Notes: a model not told the origin generated them from the sequence alone. Shown: positions 1 through 5,108, counted from the stretch's first letter. The stretch: 5,108 bases of DNA from Acidobacteriota bacterium (GCA_013695405.1 JACDAO010000302.1:1-5108); one strand, 5' to 3'. Made by a program: numbers and translations.

Positions 1-175
1 GGATTGCGATGAAGATGACGTTGTCGATGCCGAGGACGACCTCCAGCAACGAGAGGCTGGCCAGCGAGATCTGGCTGGTGGTACTCCAGAGGGGCCCGGC
101 GGCGGGCGAGGTGGCGATCGCCGGTTCAGTCAGCGCGATCACCGACGGCACCAGGGCGGACAACGACTCGAGCAC
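1..175 (-). CDS. TerC-family integral membrane protein, N-terminal fragment (cut by window edge)
   Basis: This gene runs off the left edge, leaving 58 codons plus one base. Reading from a GTG at 173-175 gives a short amphipathic start (VLESLSALVPSVIALTEPAI), a Pro/Ala/Gly linker, then a hydrophobic helix from about residue 36 that contains LEVVLGIDNVIFIAI (residues 44-58). The E-x-V-L-G-x-D-N-V-I-F pattern, with E45, D51 and N52 inside the membrane helix, is the first-helix signature of the TerC/Alx/YkoY family. These are multi-pass inner-membrane proteins linked to tellurite resistance and, in some members, manganese export or metalation of exported enzymes. The GTG start is supported by a GAAAGG Shine-Dalgarno site 7 bases upstream. 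It lies downstream of Ku on the same strand with a gap of about 97 bp, so co-transcription is possible. The family call is firm; the exact substrate cannot be told from this fragment. Confidence 0.85.
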   Translation of the reverse strand, partial: MLESLSALVPSVIALTEPAIATSPAAGPLWSTTSQISLASLSLLEVVLGIDNVIFIAI

Positions 176-182
176 GGGACGT

Positions 183-188
183 CCTTTC
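183..188 (-). promoter_or_regulatory. Shine-Dalgarno site of the TerC-family gene
   Basis: On the minus strand this reads GAAAGG followed by ACGTCCC and then GTG. The 7-base spacing fixes the GTG at 173-175 as the start of the TerC-family gene. There is no ATG nearby in that frame. Confidence 0.65.
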
Positions 189-216
189 GTGCGCGCCGGC
201 ACGGCACGCCCGGACG

Positions 217-222
217 ATTGTA
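217..222 (-). promoter_or_regulatory. possible -10 element (TACAAT) for the TerC-family gene
   Basis: The minus strand reads TACAAT, five of six matches to TATAAT, about 40 bases upstream of the GTG start. The best partner 18 bases further upstream is CCGACC at 241-246, a poor match to TTGACA. It would allow the TerC-family gene to be transcribed separately from Ku. This is a motif match only. Confidence 0.3.
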
Positions 223-244
223 CCGAACTGCTTACAGGTAGGTC

Positions 245-261
245 GGCGGGGCTCCCCCGCC
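245..261 (-). terminator. GC-rich hairpin behind Ku
   Basis: This is a perfect 7-bp stem (GGCGGGG / CCCCGCC) with a 3-base loop, beginning 11 bases past the Ku stop codon. No T-run follows on the minus strand, so it is not a textbook intrinsic terminator, though high-GC bacteria often lack the U-tract. It could attenuate read-through from Ku into the TerC-family gene. Confidence 0.4.
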
Positions 262-272
262 CCCGCAGCGGT

Positions 273-1136
273 TCAGGCGCTGGCGCGCTTGCGGGGCTTC
301 CTGGCGGCGGCGGTGACCTTGGTCGAGCTGAGGGTGGCCTTGGCGGGCGTCTTCTTGCCGGCGCTGACGCTCTCCAGACTGCGGCGCAGCGCCTCCATCA
401 GGTCGACGACCTTGGCCGGCTGCTCGTCCTCCTGCACGACCACTTCCTCGCCGGCGATCTTGGCGTCAATCAGCTTGCGCAGCCCTTCCTGGTAGTTGTC
501 GTGGAAGTTCGTGATGTCGAGATCTCCCTGGAAGGTGCCGATCACTTGCTGCGCCAGCTTGACCTCGTCGGGCTTGAGCGTGGCCGGGACGTTGGCCAGT
601 TCGTCGATCGACGACATGCTGCGCACCTCGTCGGCCGAGCGCAGCGTGTACATGACCAGGCCCTTCTCGCGCGGCTGGACGGCGACGATGTACTCGCGGC
701 CGTAGAGAGCGAGCTTGCCGATCCCGGCCTTGCCCTTCATGCCCTCGCGAATCACCGCGAACGCCTCGGCGGCGACGTTGCCGTCCGGCGCCAGGTAGTA
801 CGGACGTTCGAAGTAAATCGGGTCGATCTGGTCGACGGTGGTGAATTGCACCAGGTTGATCAGCCGGGTGGACTCGGGTCGCACCGTGGCGAGGTCCTCG
901 TCGGTGACGGTCACGTACCGGCCCTTGGAGAACTCGTAGCCCTTGACGATTTCGGTGTTGGCGACTTCGCGCTCGCAGTGCGGGCACCACTTCTTCTGCT
1001 GGATTCGCGTCTGGCAGACTTCGTGGAGTTGATTGAAACTGATCGTGGCGGCCGAATCCGTGGCCGGGAACACCCGGATCGGGATGGTCACCAGGCTCAG
1101 CTTGAGATGTCCCTTCCAGGTCGCGCGTGCCGCCAT
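273..1136 (-). CDS. ku: bacterial Ku, DNA double-strand break end-binding protein of NHEJ
   Basis: This 287-residue protein is a homodimeric ring that threads onto broken DNA ends and recruits LigD. The N-terminus (WKGHLKLSLVTIPIRVFPAT, residues 7-26) is the hallmark opening of prokaryotic Ku. The beta-barrel/bridge core follows to about residue 190, with VCQTRIQQKKWCPHCEREV (residues 40-58) and YYLAPDG near 113-119. Residues H37, C41, C51 and C54 form a His/Cys cluster that could bind a metal, as in many bacterial Ku proteins. The conserved helical segment LAQQVIG...YQEGLRKLIDAKIAG lies around residues 194-229. A basic tail (KKTPAK, then ARKPRKRASA at the end) fits the Lys-rich C-terminal extension known in longer bacterial Ku proteins, which helps DNA binding or sliding. 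Length is normal for the family. The ATG at 1134-1136 begins the conserved MAARATWKG; only a weak GCGAGA lies upstream. It diverges from ligD, the usual partner. Confidence 0.97.
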   Translation of the reverse strand: MAARATWKGHLKLSLVTIPIRVFPATDSAATISFNQLHEVCQTRIQQKKWCPHCEREVANTEIVKGYEFSKGRYVTVTDEDLATVRPESTRLINLVQFTTVDQIDPIYFERPYYLAPDGNVAAEAFAVIREGMKGKAGIGKLALYGREYIVAVQPREKGLVMYTLRSADEVRSMSSIDELANVPATLKPDEVKLAQQVIGTFQGDLDITNFHDNYQEGLRKLIDAKIAGEEVVVQEDEQPAKVVDLMEALRRSLESVSAGKKTPAKATLSSTKVTAAARKPRKRASA

Positions 1137-1167
1137 GTCGATCTCGCTTGCAAGAAGTCAGCCCTGG

Positions 1168-1188
1168 CCTGATGCCTGATGCCTGATG
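1168..1188. repeat. three tandem CCTGATG heptamers in the Ku-ligD divergent gap
   Basis: CCTGATG occurs three times head to tail without a spacer at 1168-1174, 1175-1181 and 1182-1188. A fourth copy at 1229-1235 overlaps the ATG of ligD. The array sits in the 96-bp gap between the two divergent starts, so it must lie in or beside the promoter or leader of at least one of them. No clear -35/-10 pair was found for either gene here. Confidence 0.8.
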
Positions 1189-1232
1189 CCCGGCCTTGCT
1201 ATCGGTCGCAACGCCTCCGATGATTACGCCTG

Positions 1233-3281
1233 ATGGCCCGTACCGTCCAGATCTGGCGTGAGGTCGGACCGCCGGCGCCGATGCTGGCCACGTCGGCAGA
1301 GGCCGCGGCGGTCAACCTGGCCGACGAGGGCCTGCTGTTCGAGCAGAAGTTCGACGGCATCCGCGCCATCGTCACTGTCGACCCGCGGCACCCCGTCCAC
1401 GAGATCCATCTCTACTCGCGCAACGGCAACGACAAAGCGCCGCAATTCCCCGATATCGTGCGGGCCTTGCGCGACCTGGCCGGGCAGCTGAACGGGCCGA
1501 TTGTCCTCGACGGCGAGATCGTGGCGCTCGATGGCCGCGGCCACCCGACTTCGTTCGTCGCCCTGCAGTCGCGCATGCACCTGAAGGGCGCCAGGGACAT
1601 CGACGCGCGGACAGCGACCGTGCCGACCGCGCTGATTGCCTTCGATCTGTTGCGCGAGGGCCACGAAGACCTGAGGCCGCTGCCGCTGGCGGCGCGGCGC
1701 GCCCGGCTCGAGCACCTGCTCCACGTGCGCACCAGCGAGCGGCTACGCGAGGGCGCCTACGTCGCCGGCGACGGCGCACACTTGCTGGCCCTGGCGGCCC
1801 GCGAGCAGTGGGAAGGGGTGATCGTCAAACACGCCGACGCGCCGTATTTGTCGGGCACCCGGTCGCGCACCTGGCGCAAGGTCAAGCTGCAGAAGCGCGC
1901 GACGCTGATCATCGGCGGCTTCACCGCGCCGCGCGGCACGCGCCCCGTGCTCGGCGCGCTGATGGTCGGCAGCCACGCCGACGCACGCGGCCAGGCCGCC
2001 CGGATCGCCCGAGGCAGCCGCGCGTCGCTGTGCTACGCCGGCAACGTCGGCACCGGGTTCAGCGACGCCACCCTCGACGACCTCCGACAGCGCCTGACGC
2101 CGCTGGTGACCGCGACGTCGCCGTTCGTCGACCCGCCACGCCTGCGCGGCGCGCAGTGGGTCGAGCCCCGCCTGATGTGCGAGGTGCAGTTCACCGAGTG
2201 GACGCCGGACGGCCACCTGCGACACCCGGTCTTCCTCGGTCTGCGCCACGACGTCGGCACCGAGGCCGGCGATGCGCCCGCGCCGCCCGCGGCCGCGCCT
2301 CAGGACGGCGCACTGCAGCGGCCCGACCTCGACGCGCTGGTCGCGACGCTGCAGCGGCTCGAGGACAGCGGCCGCGACGGCACCCTGACCCTGTCCGATG
2401 GAACCCTCGAGGTCAGCAATCTGCGCAAGATCTTCTGGCCGGCCTCGGGCCTGACCAAGGGCGATCTGCTGCGCTACTACGCCCGGATCTCGCCGTGGAT
2501 CCTGCCGGTCCTGCGCGACCGGCCATTGGTCATGAAGCGCTATCCCAACGGCGTGATGGGCAAGGCGTTCTACCAGCAGCGCGCGCCCGATACCGTGCCG
2601 CCCGGCGCCCGCGTCGAACTCACCGACGAGGACGAGGACGGGCCGCTGCCCCGGCTGGTCGGCGGCTCGCTGCTGACACTGCTCTACGTCGCGCAACTCG
2701 GGGCGATTTCGCTCGACCCGTGGTTCTCCCGCGTCGGCTCGCCGGCGACGGCCGACTTCGTGGCGATCGACCTGGACCCGATGCCGGGGGTGCCGTTCTC
2801 GCAGGTCCGTGACGTCGCGCGCTGGGTGCACGAGGCGCTGGCCGCGCTGGACATCCCGGCGGCGGCCAAGACGTCGGGCTCCTCGGGGCTGCACATCTAC
2901 ATCCCGCTGCTCGAGGGCACCTCGTACGAATCGGGTCAGCTGCTCTGCCAGATTGTCGCGACCGCCGTGGCGTCGCAACACCCACGCGTCGCCACGGTCG
3001 AACGCAGCGTCGGCAAGCGTGGCCGCACCGTGTACGTCGATTACCTGCAGAACGTCGAGGGCAAGACGTTGGCGTGTGCCTACAGCGCCCGGGCCAGCAC
3101 CTTTGCCGGCGTCTCGACGCCGCTGCGCTGGGACGAGATTGCCGAGGACGTGCGACCCGAGGACTTCACCGTCGACACGGTGGGGGCGCGGTTCGCCACG
3201 ACCGGGGATCTGTGGAACCCGGTGCTCGAGGGGCCACCGGTTGATCTGCACGCGGTGCTGGACCGCCTGCAACGGCGTTGA
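1233..3281 (+). CDS. ligD: LigD: ATP-dependent DNA ligase fused to NHEJ primase/polymerase (LIG-POL)
   Basis: This 682-residue two-domain NHEJ enzyme fills in and seals ends held by Ku. The LIG domain (about 10-340) has motif I EQKFDGIR with adenylated Lys K39, RNG at 63-65, motif III LDGE 92-95, FD 137-138, motif IV EGVIVK 194-199 and motif V WRKVK 214-218, followed by an OB-fold. An Ala/Pro-rich linker spans about 341-362. The POL domain (about 385-680, archaeo-eukaryotic primase type) has metal-binding IDLD (D513, D515), SGSSGLHIYIPL with H554, and YVDYLQN with the third acid D603. All catalytic residues seen are intact. There is no phosphoesterase (PE) domain; the order resembles Bacillus LigD rather than POL-PE-LIG of mycobacteria or PE-LIG-POL of Pseudomonas. 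An in-frame TGA at 1221-1223 limits the start to ATG 1233, which has no obvious Shine-Dalgarno site; M17 is an alternative start. It diverges from ku. Confidence 0.97.
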   Translation: MARTVQIWREVGPPAPMLATSAEAAAVNLADEGLLFEQKFDGIRAIVTVDPRHPVHEIHLYSRNGNDKAPQFPDIVRALRDLAGQLNGPIVLDGEIVALDGRGHPTSFVALQSRMHLKGARDIDARTATVPTALIAFDLLREGHEDLRPLPLAARRARLEHLLHVRTSERLREGAYVAGDGAHLLALAAREQWEGVIVKHADAPYLSGTRSRTWRKVKLQKRATLIIGGFTAPRGTRPVLGALMVGSHADARGQAARIARGSRASLCYAGNVGTGFSDATLDDLRQRLTPLVTATSPFVDPPRLRGAQWVEPRLMCEVQFTEWTPDGHLRHPVFLGLRHDVGTEAGDAPAPPAAAPQDGALQRPDLDALVATLQRLEDSGRDGTLTLSDGTLEVSNLRKIFWPASGLTKGDLLRYYARISPWILPVLRDRPLVMKRYPNGVMGKAFYQQRAPDTVPPGARVELTDEDEDGPLPRLVGGSLLTLLYVAQLGAISLDPWFSRVGSPATADFVAIDLDPMPGVPFSQVRDVARWVHEALAALDIPAAAKTSGSSGLHIYIPLLEGTSYESGQLLCQIVATAVASQHPRVATVERSVGKRGRTVYVDYLQNVEGKTLACAYSARASTFAGVSTPLRWDEIAEDVRPEDFTVDTVGARFATTGDLWNPVLEGPPVDLHAVLDRLQRR

Positions 3282-3283
3282 GC

Positions 3284-3296
3284 GCCCGCGGCGGGC
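3284..3296 (+). terminator. short GC hairpin just after ligD
   Basis: GCCCG-CGG-CGGGC begins 3 bases after the ligD stop codon. The stem is only 5 bp and no T-run follows. Its position directly behind a convergent gene end makes a termination role plausible but unproven. Confidence 0.3.
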
Positions 3297-3309
3297 TCCT
3301 GATGGGTTC

Positions 3310-3337
3310 GGGACACAGTGTAATGGAACACTACAAT
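3310..3337 (+). promoter_or_regulatory. promoter/operator-like island behind ligD
   Basis: On the plus strand GGGACA (3310-3315) and TACAAT (3332-3337) are 16 bases apart, matching TTGACA and TATAAT at four and five positions. Between them lies a perfect inverted repeat, AGTGT-AATGGA-ACACT (3317-3332), an arrangement typical of repressor-controlled promoters. The stretch is more AT-rich than its surroundings. No plus-strand gene follows; transcription would run antisense into the lectin-like gene. It could be a relic promoter, an antisense promoter or chance. Confidence 0.3.
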
Positions 3338-3378
3338 TGGTTGGTCTCGCACGCATCGCGAAATGGTCCCACCAGACC

Positions 3379-4059
3379 TCACCGCACGGCTGACGCAGCG
3401 CCCTCCACGCGCACGGCCAGAAACTCGGCAGTGTCCTCGAATGAGCCGACGCCGACCCGTCCCCGGTCCAGCGTGCGATCGGTCGCGGTCATGATCGGCG
3501 CGCTCCGGTCGTCGAAGAAGACCTCGATCCGTCCGGACGTGACGTCGCGACGAACCCGCGCCCGATGCCACTGCTGGTCGACCAGCGGGGCCACCTCCGA
3601 GCGCTCGTCGATGCGCCGACGGTCGGCGTTGTCGACCAGGAAGATGCCGTTGTGCACCGCGTCGCGCGCGCCCGAGATGTGCACGTAGTAGAAGCGGGTC
3701 GGTGACTGATAGCCAACCACCAGCAGCACGTCGCGTCGCGGCGTGACCTTCGGCATTGCGGCGGTTGATCGCAATTCCACGCGCAGCGTCACGTCGCCGA
3801 GGTCGTCACCCTTGAGGATTCAGCAAGGCGCTCGGTCGGCGGATGGCGCCCGCCGGCGTGCCGGCCTTCACCAGCCCGAGCAGCCCGTCCGTGATGACCC
3901 AGGTCCCCGAGTCGTCGACGGTCCAGTCGCGCTCCAAGTGGCTCGCGTCCGTGAACGACGGCGGCTGGATCGCAGCCGGTTGGCTGGCACCGGTGGCGGC
4001 TACGGCGCCGGCGCGGCCACCGCCAGCACCGCCGCAATCGCTCTCTGCGTGTGGGGCAT
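3379..4059 (-). pseudogene. secreted concanavalin-A/LamG-like (DUF1080-like) protein, broken by two frameshifts
   Basis: Three minus-strand pieces join into one 226-residue protein. The first, ATG at 4057-4059, gives MPHTQRAIAAVLAVAAPAP, a good signal peptide, then TAG at 4000-4002. The second, in the next frame, gives VAATGASQPAAIQPPSFTDA and then DWTVDDSGTWVITDGLLGLV, ending at TGA 3806-3808. The third resumes in the first frame: GDDLGDVTLRVELRS, then YQSPTRFYYVHISG, HNGIFLVDNADRRRID, RIEVFFDD and GRVGVGSFEDTAEF to TGA at 3379. The order W-x-x-DG-x-L, YYVHxS, IEVFFDD, GxVGxGSF is that of jelly-roll lectin/glucanase-like domains found in exported sugar-binding or 3-keto-glycoside hydrolase-type proteins. 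The ligand is unknown and no catalytic residue can be named. The two shifts cancel, so start and end share a frame; assembly error or real decay are both possible. No clear Shine-Dalgarno site precedes the ATG. It is convergent with ligD. Confidence 0.7.
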
Positions 4060-4102
4060 GAATCGCGCAGCATACCGCAGGCGCAGACGCCCGATTGCCC
4101 AC

Positions 4103-4163
4103 CGCTGAGTAGGCCGCCAGCAGCTGCGGCCATCGGCGCCGCTGGCGGTGGTCCGACTCAGCG
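4103..4163. repeat. nested inverted repeat (cruciform/hairpin) between divergent genes
   Basis: The outer arms CGCTGAGT (4103-4110) and ACTCAGCG (4156-4163) are perfect 8-bp complements. The inner arms CCGCCAGC (4114-4121) and GCTGGCGG (4141-4148) are also perfect 8-bp complements. They are separated by 3- and 7-base internal loops, with a 19-base apex. The element sits 44 bases upstream of the lectin-like gene start and 94 bases upstream of the GlsB-family gene. It contains no recognised attC or insertion-sequence signature. Confidence 0.7.
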
Positions 4164-4202
4164 ATATCGGGCTGGAACGCAAGCTGCAGTGGAAATGCGA
4201 CG

Positions 4203-4229
4203 GCTCGAACGACATCGAAGCCGTTGAGC
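4203..4229 (+). repeat. small stem-loop in the leader of the GlsB-family gene
   Basis: GCTC-g-AACG (4203-4211) pairs with CGTT-GAGC (4222-4229) across a 10-base loop, with one bulged G. It ends 12 bases before the GGGAAGG ribosome-binding site of the next gene, so it could be part of its 5' leader. It may also be chance at this length. Confidence 0.3.
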
Positions 4230-4257
4230 AGGTCACTTCAAGGGAAGGCGGCGTTTC

Positions 4258-4515
4258 ATGGGAATTCTGGGATGGATCATCTTCGGTCTGATCGTCGGTG
4301 CGCTTGCCAAGTTCATCATGCCGGGCAAGGATCCGGGCGGCATCATCGTCACTATCCTGCTGGGCATCGTCGGGGCCATCGTCGGCGGGTTCCTTGGCCA
4401 GGCGCTCGGACTGTATGGGCCGAACGATCCGGTCGGCTTCCTGATGGCGTTGCTCGGTGCCATTGTGCTGCTGCTCATCTACCGGATGGCCGTGGGACGT
4501 CGCGCGGTCGTCTAG
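4258..4515 (+). CDS. GlsB/YeaQ/YmgE-family small membrane protein (transglycosylase-associated protein family)
   Basis: This 85-residue, very hydrophobic protein has three predicted membrane helices, at about 2-20, 28-50 and 59-77. Between the first two lies the family's conserved GALAKFIMPGKDPGG turn (residues 14-28), followed by the glycine-zipper-like LLGIVGAIVGGFLGQ (34-48). It ends in the short basic tail YRMAVGRRAVV. Length and motifs match the GlsB/YeaQ/YmgE family of inner-membrane proteins, often stress-induced and of unknown biochemical role; the name 'transglycosylase-associated' is historical. The start is well supported by GGGAAGG at 4242-4248, 9 bases before the ATG. A strong hairpin follows the stop, so it is probably a single-gene unit. 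The family call is secure and the function is not. Confidence 0.95.
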   Translation: MGILGWIIFGLIVGALAKFIMPGKDPGGIIVTILLGIVGAIVGGFLGQALGLYGPNDPVGFLMALLGAIVLLLIYRMAVGRRAVV

Positions 4516-4540
4516 GCACGCGACTTCGGAAAGTCTCGGC

Positions 4541-4573
4541 TCGAGGAGCGGCGGACTCGTCCGTGCTCCTCGA
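4541..4573 (+). terminator. strong hairpin behind the GlsB-family gene
   Basis: TCGAGGAGC (4541-4549) pairs perfectly with GCTCCTCGA (4565-4573), a 9-bp stem. Inside it CGGA (4552-4555) pairs with TCCG (4560-4563) over a CTCG loop, making a 13-bp stem with a small internal loop. It begins 25 bases past the stop codon. No T-run follows, so a terminator or 3'-end stabilising role is inferred from position and strength. Confidence 0.55.
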
Positions 4574-4610
4574 CCGGTCGTGGCAGGTTCAGTGCTGCAG
4601 GGGCGGGGAC

Positions 4611-4615
4611 GAGGA
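4611..4615 (+). promoter_or_regulatory. Shine-Dalgarno site deciding the GTG start of the 70-residue protein
   Basis: GAGGA is followed by 7 bases (TGTTCAG preceded by the end of the motif) and then GTG at 4623. The ATG at 4615-4617 overlaps this motif, is in another frame and gives only a short peptide, so the GTG is the better start. Confidence 0.6.
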
Positions 4616-4622
4616 TGTTCAG

Positions 4623-4835
4623 GTGTCTGAGACTGCGCGCGAAGTGGTCGACACGGTGATCGTCGAGTCGTGGTGCGACGATGGCTACACGGTGCGAGTG
4701 GTGCCGGGAGCGATCAGCCAGCTGGTGTGGTCCGAGGACGGCCCGGCCCGCGCCGTGCACTTCAAGGGGCGGGCGGCGCTGTTCGAGTATCTCGTCGAGC
4801 GCCTCGGACCCAAGACGGCGGGTCCGGAGGTGTAG
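4623..4835 (+). CDS. small uncharacterised protein, 70 residues
   Basis: I do not recognise this protein. From the GTG it reads VSETAREVVDTVIVESWCDD, then GYTVRVVPGAISQLVWSEDG, PARAVHFKGRAALFEYLVER and LGPKTAGPEV. It has no signal peptide or membrane segment, so it is probably cytoplasmic. The pattern suggests a small alpha/beta fold: a beta strand (TVIVESW), another (YTVRVV), a third (ARAVHF), then an amphipathic helix (GRAALFEYLVERL), and a disordered tail. There is a single Cys (C18). The frame stays open upstream through the preceding gene, but that part is an out-of-frame shadow. The GTG with its GAGGA site is the most credible start. It lies 107 bases after the GlsB-family gene, behind a hairpin, so a separate transcript is likely. 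High-GC third positions and the clear ribosome-binding site support a real gene. Confidence 0.65.
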   Translation: MSETAREVVDTVIVESWCDDGYTVRVVPGAISQLVWSEDGPARAVHFKGRAALFEYLVERLGPKTAGPEV

Positions 4836-4930
4836 CCAATTCTTTTGAAGCGGCCGCCCACACCCGGATAGGTGCCAACGAGGTAACACGTGGTGCGGTT
4901 CGACCCGCCCGATTTGGTTGGCGTGGGTGG

Positions 4931-4949
4931 TAGACTACCGGGCGGTCTA
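4931..4949 (+). promoter_or_regulatory. TAGACT / inverted repeat in the tRNA-Arg upstream region
   Basis: TAGAC (4931-4935) and GTCTA (4945-4949) form an inverted repeat around a 9-base centre. TAGACT at 4931-4936 matches the -10 consensus at four of six positions and lies 50 bases before the tRNA. No -35 at a proper distance was found, so this is a weak promoter candidate. Confidence 0.25.
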
Positions 4950-4986
4950 GGGCAGTCCGGGTCACCGGACCGGCTCGACTCCCCAC

Positions 4987-5063
4987 GCGCCCGTAGCTCA
5001 GCTGGATAGAGCGTTGGCCTCCGAAGCCAAAGGTCGCAAGTTCGACTCTTGCCGGGCGCACCA
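4987..5063 (+). tRNA. tRNA-Arg, anticodon CCG
   Basis: This is a complete 77-base cloverleaf. The acceptor stem GCGCCCG (4987-4993) pairs perfectly with CGGGCGC (5053-5059). The D-stem is GCTC (4996-4999) with GAGC (5009-5012). The anticodon stem TTGGC (5014-5018) pairs with GCCAA (5026-5030) around the loop CTCCGAA, with anticodon CCG at 5021-5023. The variable region is AGGTC, and the T-stem is GCAAG (5036-5040) with CTTGC (5048-5052) around TTCGACT. The discriminator is A5060 and CCA is encoded at 5061-5063. It decodes the arginine codon CGG, well used in a genome this GC-rich. Confidence 0.97.
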
Positions 5064-5108
5064 AATCCCCACAAATCAAATACGTAGGCGCAGTTTGCGG
5101 CATTAGTT

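Noticed and set aside
9..1172. A 387-codon plus-strand open frame covering the left quarter
   Set aside because: It is antisense to Ku and to the TerC-family start, both of which have clear family motifs. Its translation is low-complexity and typical of a high-GC shadow frame.
1743..3356. A 537-codon minus-strand open frame
   Set aside because: It is fully antisense to ligD, whose plus-strand translation contains all ligase and polymerase motifs. Arg/Gly/Ala-rich composition marks it as a shadow.
4103..4163. Integron attC site
   Set aside because: The inverted repeat lacks the RYYYAAC/GTTRRRY core boxes and there is no cassette structure around it.
4172..4200. GGAAC as a -35 element of an ECF/general-stress promoter for the GlsB-family gene
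   Set aside because: No matching -10 (CGTT or GTC/TCTAA type) is found at 16-17 bases, so the single motif is not enough.
4105..4294. Open plus-strand stretch containing LERKLQWKCDGSNDIEAVEQ
   Set aside because: It has no convincing start or ribosome-binding site, overlaps the GlsB-family start and resembles no family I know. It is treated as intergenic.
4224..4622. Upstream extension of the 70-residue protein to an ATG at 4224
   Set aside because: It would overlap the whole GlsB-family gene in another frame, and that part has no protein-like character. The GTG at 4623 has its own ribosome-binding site.
4685..5074. Minus-strand frame reading GAPGKSRTCDLWLRRPTLYP
   Set aside because: This is the well-known artefact produced by translating the antisense strand of a tRNA gene. 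It overlaps tRNA-Arg at 4987-5063.

Overview
The window is high-GC bacterial chromosomal DNA from a soil-type heterotroph. A stand-alone Ku and a LIG-POL ligase indicate a lineage with two-component non-homologous end joining (NHEJ). The secreted lectin-like gene together with the codon use would suit an uncultured Acidobacteriota, but that placement is an inference. No phage, insertion-sequence or CRISPR content was seen.

Layout, left to right. (1) At the left edge, minus strand, is the N-terminal end of a TerC-family integral membrane protein with a GTG start; it runs off the window. (2) Bases 273-1136, minus strand, encode a bacterial Ku. (3) Bases 1233-3281, plus strand, encode an ATP-dependent DNA ligase fused to a primase/polymerase domain (LigD, order LIG-POL, no phosphoesterase domain). 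Ku and ligD diverge from a short 96-bp gap that carries a CCTGATG heptamer array. (4) Bases 3379-4059, minus strand, hold a secreted concanavalin-A/LamG-like protein gene whose reading frame is broken by two compensating frameshifts. (5) Bases 4060-4257 are intergenic and hold a nested inverted repeat. (6) Bases 4258-4515, plus strand, encode a GlsB/YeaQ/YmgE-family small membrane protein, followed by a strong hairpin. (7) Bases 4623-4835, plus strand, encode an unrecognised 70-residue protein with a GTG start. (8) Bases 4987-5063 are a complete tRNA-Arg(CCG) with encoded CCA, followed by a short lower-GC stretch to the edge.

Ku and LigD form the functional core. Ku bridges double-strand break ends and recruits LigD, whose POL domain fills gaps and whose LIG domain seals them. 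The other genes (TerC-like, GlsB-like, lectin-like, small orphan) show no obvious functional link to NHEJ and look like ordinary chromosomal neighbours. I did not find a convincing new biological system. The items most worth a second look are the double frameshift, the nested inverted repeat and the promoter/operator-like island behind ligD.
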